From Chitinophaga pinensis (GTDB taxonomy: Bacteria; Bacteroidota; Bacteroidia; Chitinophagales; Chitinophagaceae): 6,311 nt of DNA. The stretch is taken from the NCBI GenBank assembly GCA_943331145.2, contig CALQKL020000133.1, positions 1 to 6,311 on the forward strand. Direction: 5' to 3'. Positions 5,420 through 6,311 of the stretch are shown piece after piece (position 1 is the first letter of the stretch; each line of letters starts with the position of its first letter). The notes beneath the pieces are model-generated. The model did no database searches. It was not told the DNA's origin and saw only the letters and a program-made list of their open reading frames with translations. The translations under genes and the position numbers were made by a program.

Positions 5420-6311
5420 TTCATAATTTCAACGCAGGGCCTTCTATTCTTCCAAAAACTGTTTTTCAACAAGCTTCCGAAGCTGTAATAAACTTCAATA
5501 ATTCGGGGTTATCCATTCTCGAATTGGGGCATAGAACACCTGCATTTACCGAAGTAATGGAAGAAGCCAGATCGCTTGTTAAAGAATTGATGCATTTGAA
5601 TGAAGATTATGAGGTTTTGTTTTTACATGGCGGCGCTTCCACACAATTTATGCAAGTACCGATGAATTTACTAGACTCTAAAGACACTGTAGCTTATGCA
5701 GATACAGGAGTTTGGAGTAGCAAGGCCATTAAAGAAGCAAAATTGTTTGGAAAAGTTGAAATTGCTTGTTCATCAAAAGATAAAAATTATTCATACATAC
5801 CTAATGATTTCGCCATTCCAAACGATTCTAAATATTTTCACATTACCACCAATAATACCATTTACGGTACGCAATGGCAATCCATTCCAAAAACCAGCAA
5901 TGTACTTGTCGCAGACATGAGTAGTGATATTTTTAGTCGCGAATTAAATTTCAATGACTTTGGGTTGATATATGCTGGAGCACAAAAAAACATGGGACCA
6001 GCCGGCGTAAATTTGGTAGTGGTCAATTCCAATATCTTGGGAAAAGTAAAACATCCTATCCCAACCATAATGGATTACATAAATCATATTGCAGAGAAAA
6101 GCATGCTTAATACACCGCCAGTTTTTGCAGTTTATGTTTGTATGTTAACCCTTAGATGGCTCAAAGCATTGGGCGGCGTAAAAGAAATTGAAAAATTAAA
6201 CATAGAAAAAGCTGCTTTACTATATAACGAAATCGACAGAAATGAAATTTTCGAGACTTCTGTTAATCCAGCCGATAGAAGTAAAATGAATGTTTGTTTT
6301 GCTACAAAAAA
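5416..6311 (+). CDS. serC: Phosphoserine aminotransferase, 3' end outside the window
   Basis: SerC is a PLP-dependent class V aminotransferase that converts 3-phosphohydroxypyruvate and glutamate to O-phosphoserine in serine synthesis, and commonly also acts in the pyridoxine pathway. The 298 codons present begin with MIHNFNAGPSILP, the family's standard N-terminus. They include SILELGHR at 33-40 (SHR in most members, here GHR), the cofactor phosphate loop HGGAST at 71-76, W100 in DTGVW, which stacks on the PLP ring in known structures, HITTNNTIYGT at 142-152, VADMSSDIFSR at 165-175, and the PLP lysine K191 in YAGAQKNMGPAG. HIAEKSMLNTPP (224-235) and the late DRSKMNVCF also fit. Family length is about 355-360 residues, so some 60 are missing beyond the window edge. 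The frame is intact throughout. Start 5416 is chosen from homology; the upstream ATG at 5384 is in a different frame. Confidence 0.95.
   Translation, partial: MIHNFNAGPSILPKTVFQQASEAVINFNNSGLSILELGHRTPAFTEVMEEARSLVKELMHLNEDYEVLFLHGGASTQFMQVPMNLLDSKDTVAYADTGVWSSKAIKEAKLFGKVEIACSSKDKNYSYIPNDFAIPNDSKYFHITTNNTIYGTQWQSIPKTSNVLVADMSSDIFSRELNFNDFGLIYAGAQKNMGPAGVNLVVVNSNILGKVKHPIPTIMDYINHIAEKSMLNTPPVFAVYVCMLTLRWLKALGGVKEIEKLNIEKAALLYNEIDRNEIFETSVNPADRSKMNVCFATK

Noticed and set aside
5696..6068. Out-of-frame plus-strand (5696-5920) and minus-strand (5862-6068) open frames in serC
   Set aside because: Both overlap the conserved SerC coding sequence, which explains this DNA fully.

Overview
The window is AT-rich chromosomal DNA that most likely comes from a member of the Bacteroidota (Bacteroidetes). 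Four signs point there. The RelA/SpoT homologue carries the Bacteroidetes-style synthetase segment (RLRDW, NGYEALHTTV, KWVEVQIRT). The trigger factor has the diverged middle domain of that phylum. No start codon is preceded by a convincing Shine-Dalgarno sequence. Candidate promoters fit the phylum's TTG / TAnnTTTG pattern rather than the E. coli sigma-70 consensus. The genus cannot be named from this sequence.

Layout. Positions 1-387 are AT-rich and hold no gene I can name, apart from a hairpin terminator (336-361) that ends the leftward trigger factor gene tig (388-1752). Upstream of tig, also leftward, is tRNA-Leu(UAG) (1863-1944), with a long-looped inverted repeat between the two. From 1945 to 2324 there is a gene-poor stretch with a candidate tRNA promoter, a broken fragment of an ORF6N-type DNA-binding domain, and two short TGAGCCT-type repeats. 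Rightward genes follow: a complete bifunctional (p)ppGpp synthetase/hydrolase of the RelA/SpoT family (2325-4565), a spacer with a REP-like perfect hairpin (4705-4726), a small membrane-anchored bacterial PH-domain protein (4772-5272), and the first 298 codons of phosphoserine aminotransferase serC (5416 to the window end). serC is cut by the window edge and is preceded by a candidate promoter and an 11-codon upstream ORF whose stop overlaps the serC start.

The genes are conserved housekeeping functions: nascent-chain folding, leucine decoding, stringent response and serine biosynthesis. They look like separate transcription units that happen to be neighbours, not a single pathway operon. I see no defence island, CRISPR array, prophage or new multi-gene system. 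The parts most worth a second look are the intergenic ones: the ORF6N remnant joined to dispersed-repeat-like sequence, the REP-like hairpin, the long-looped repeat between tRNA and tig, and the serC upstream ORF.
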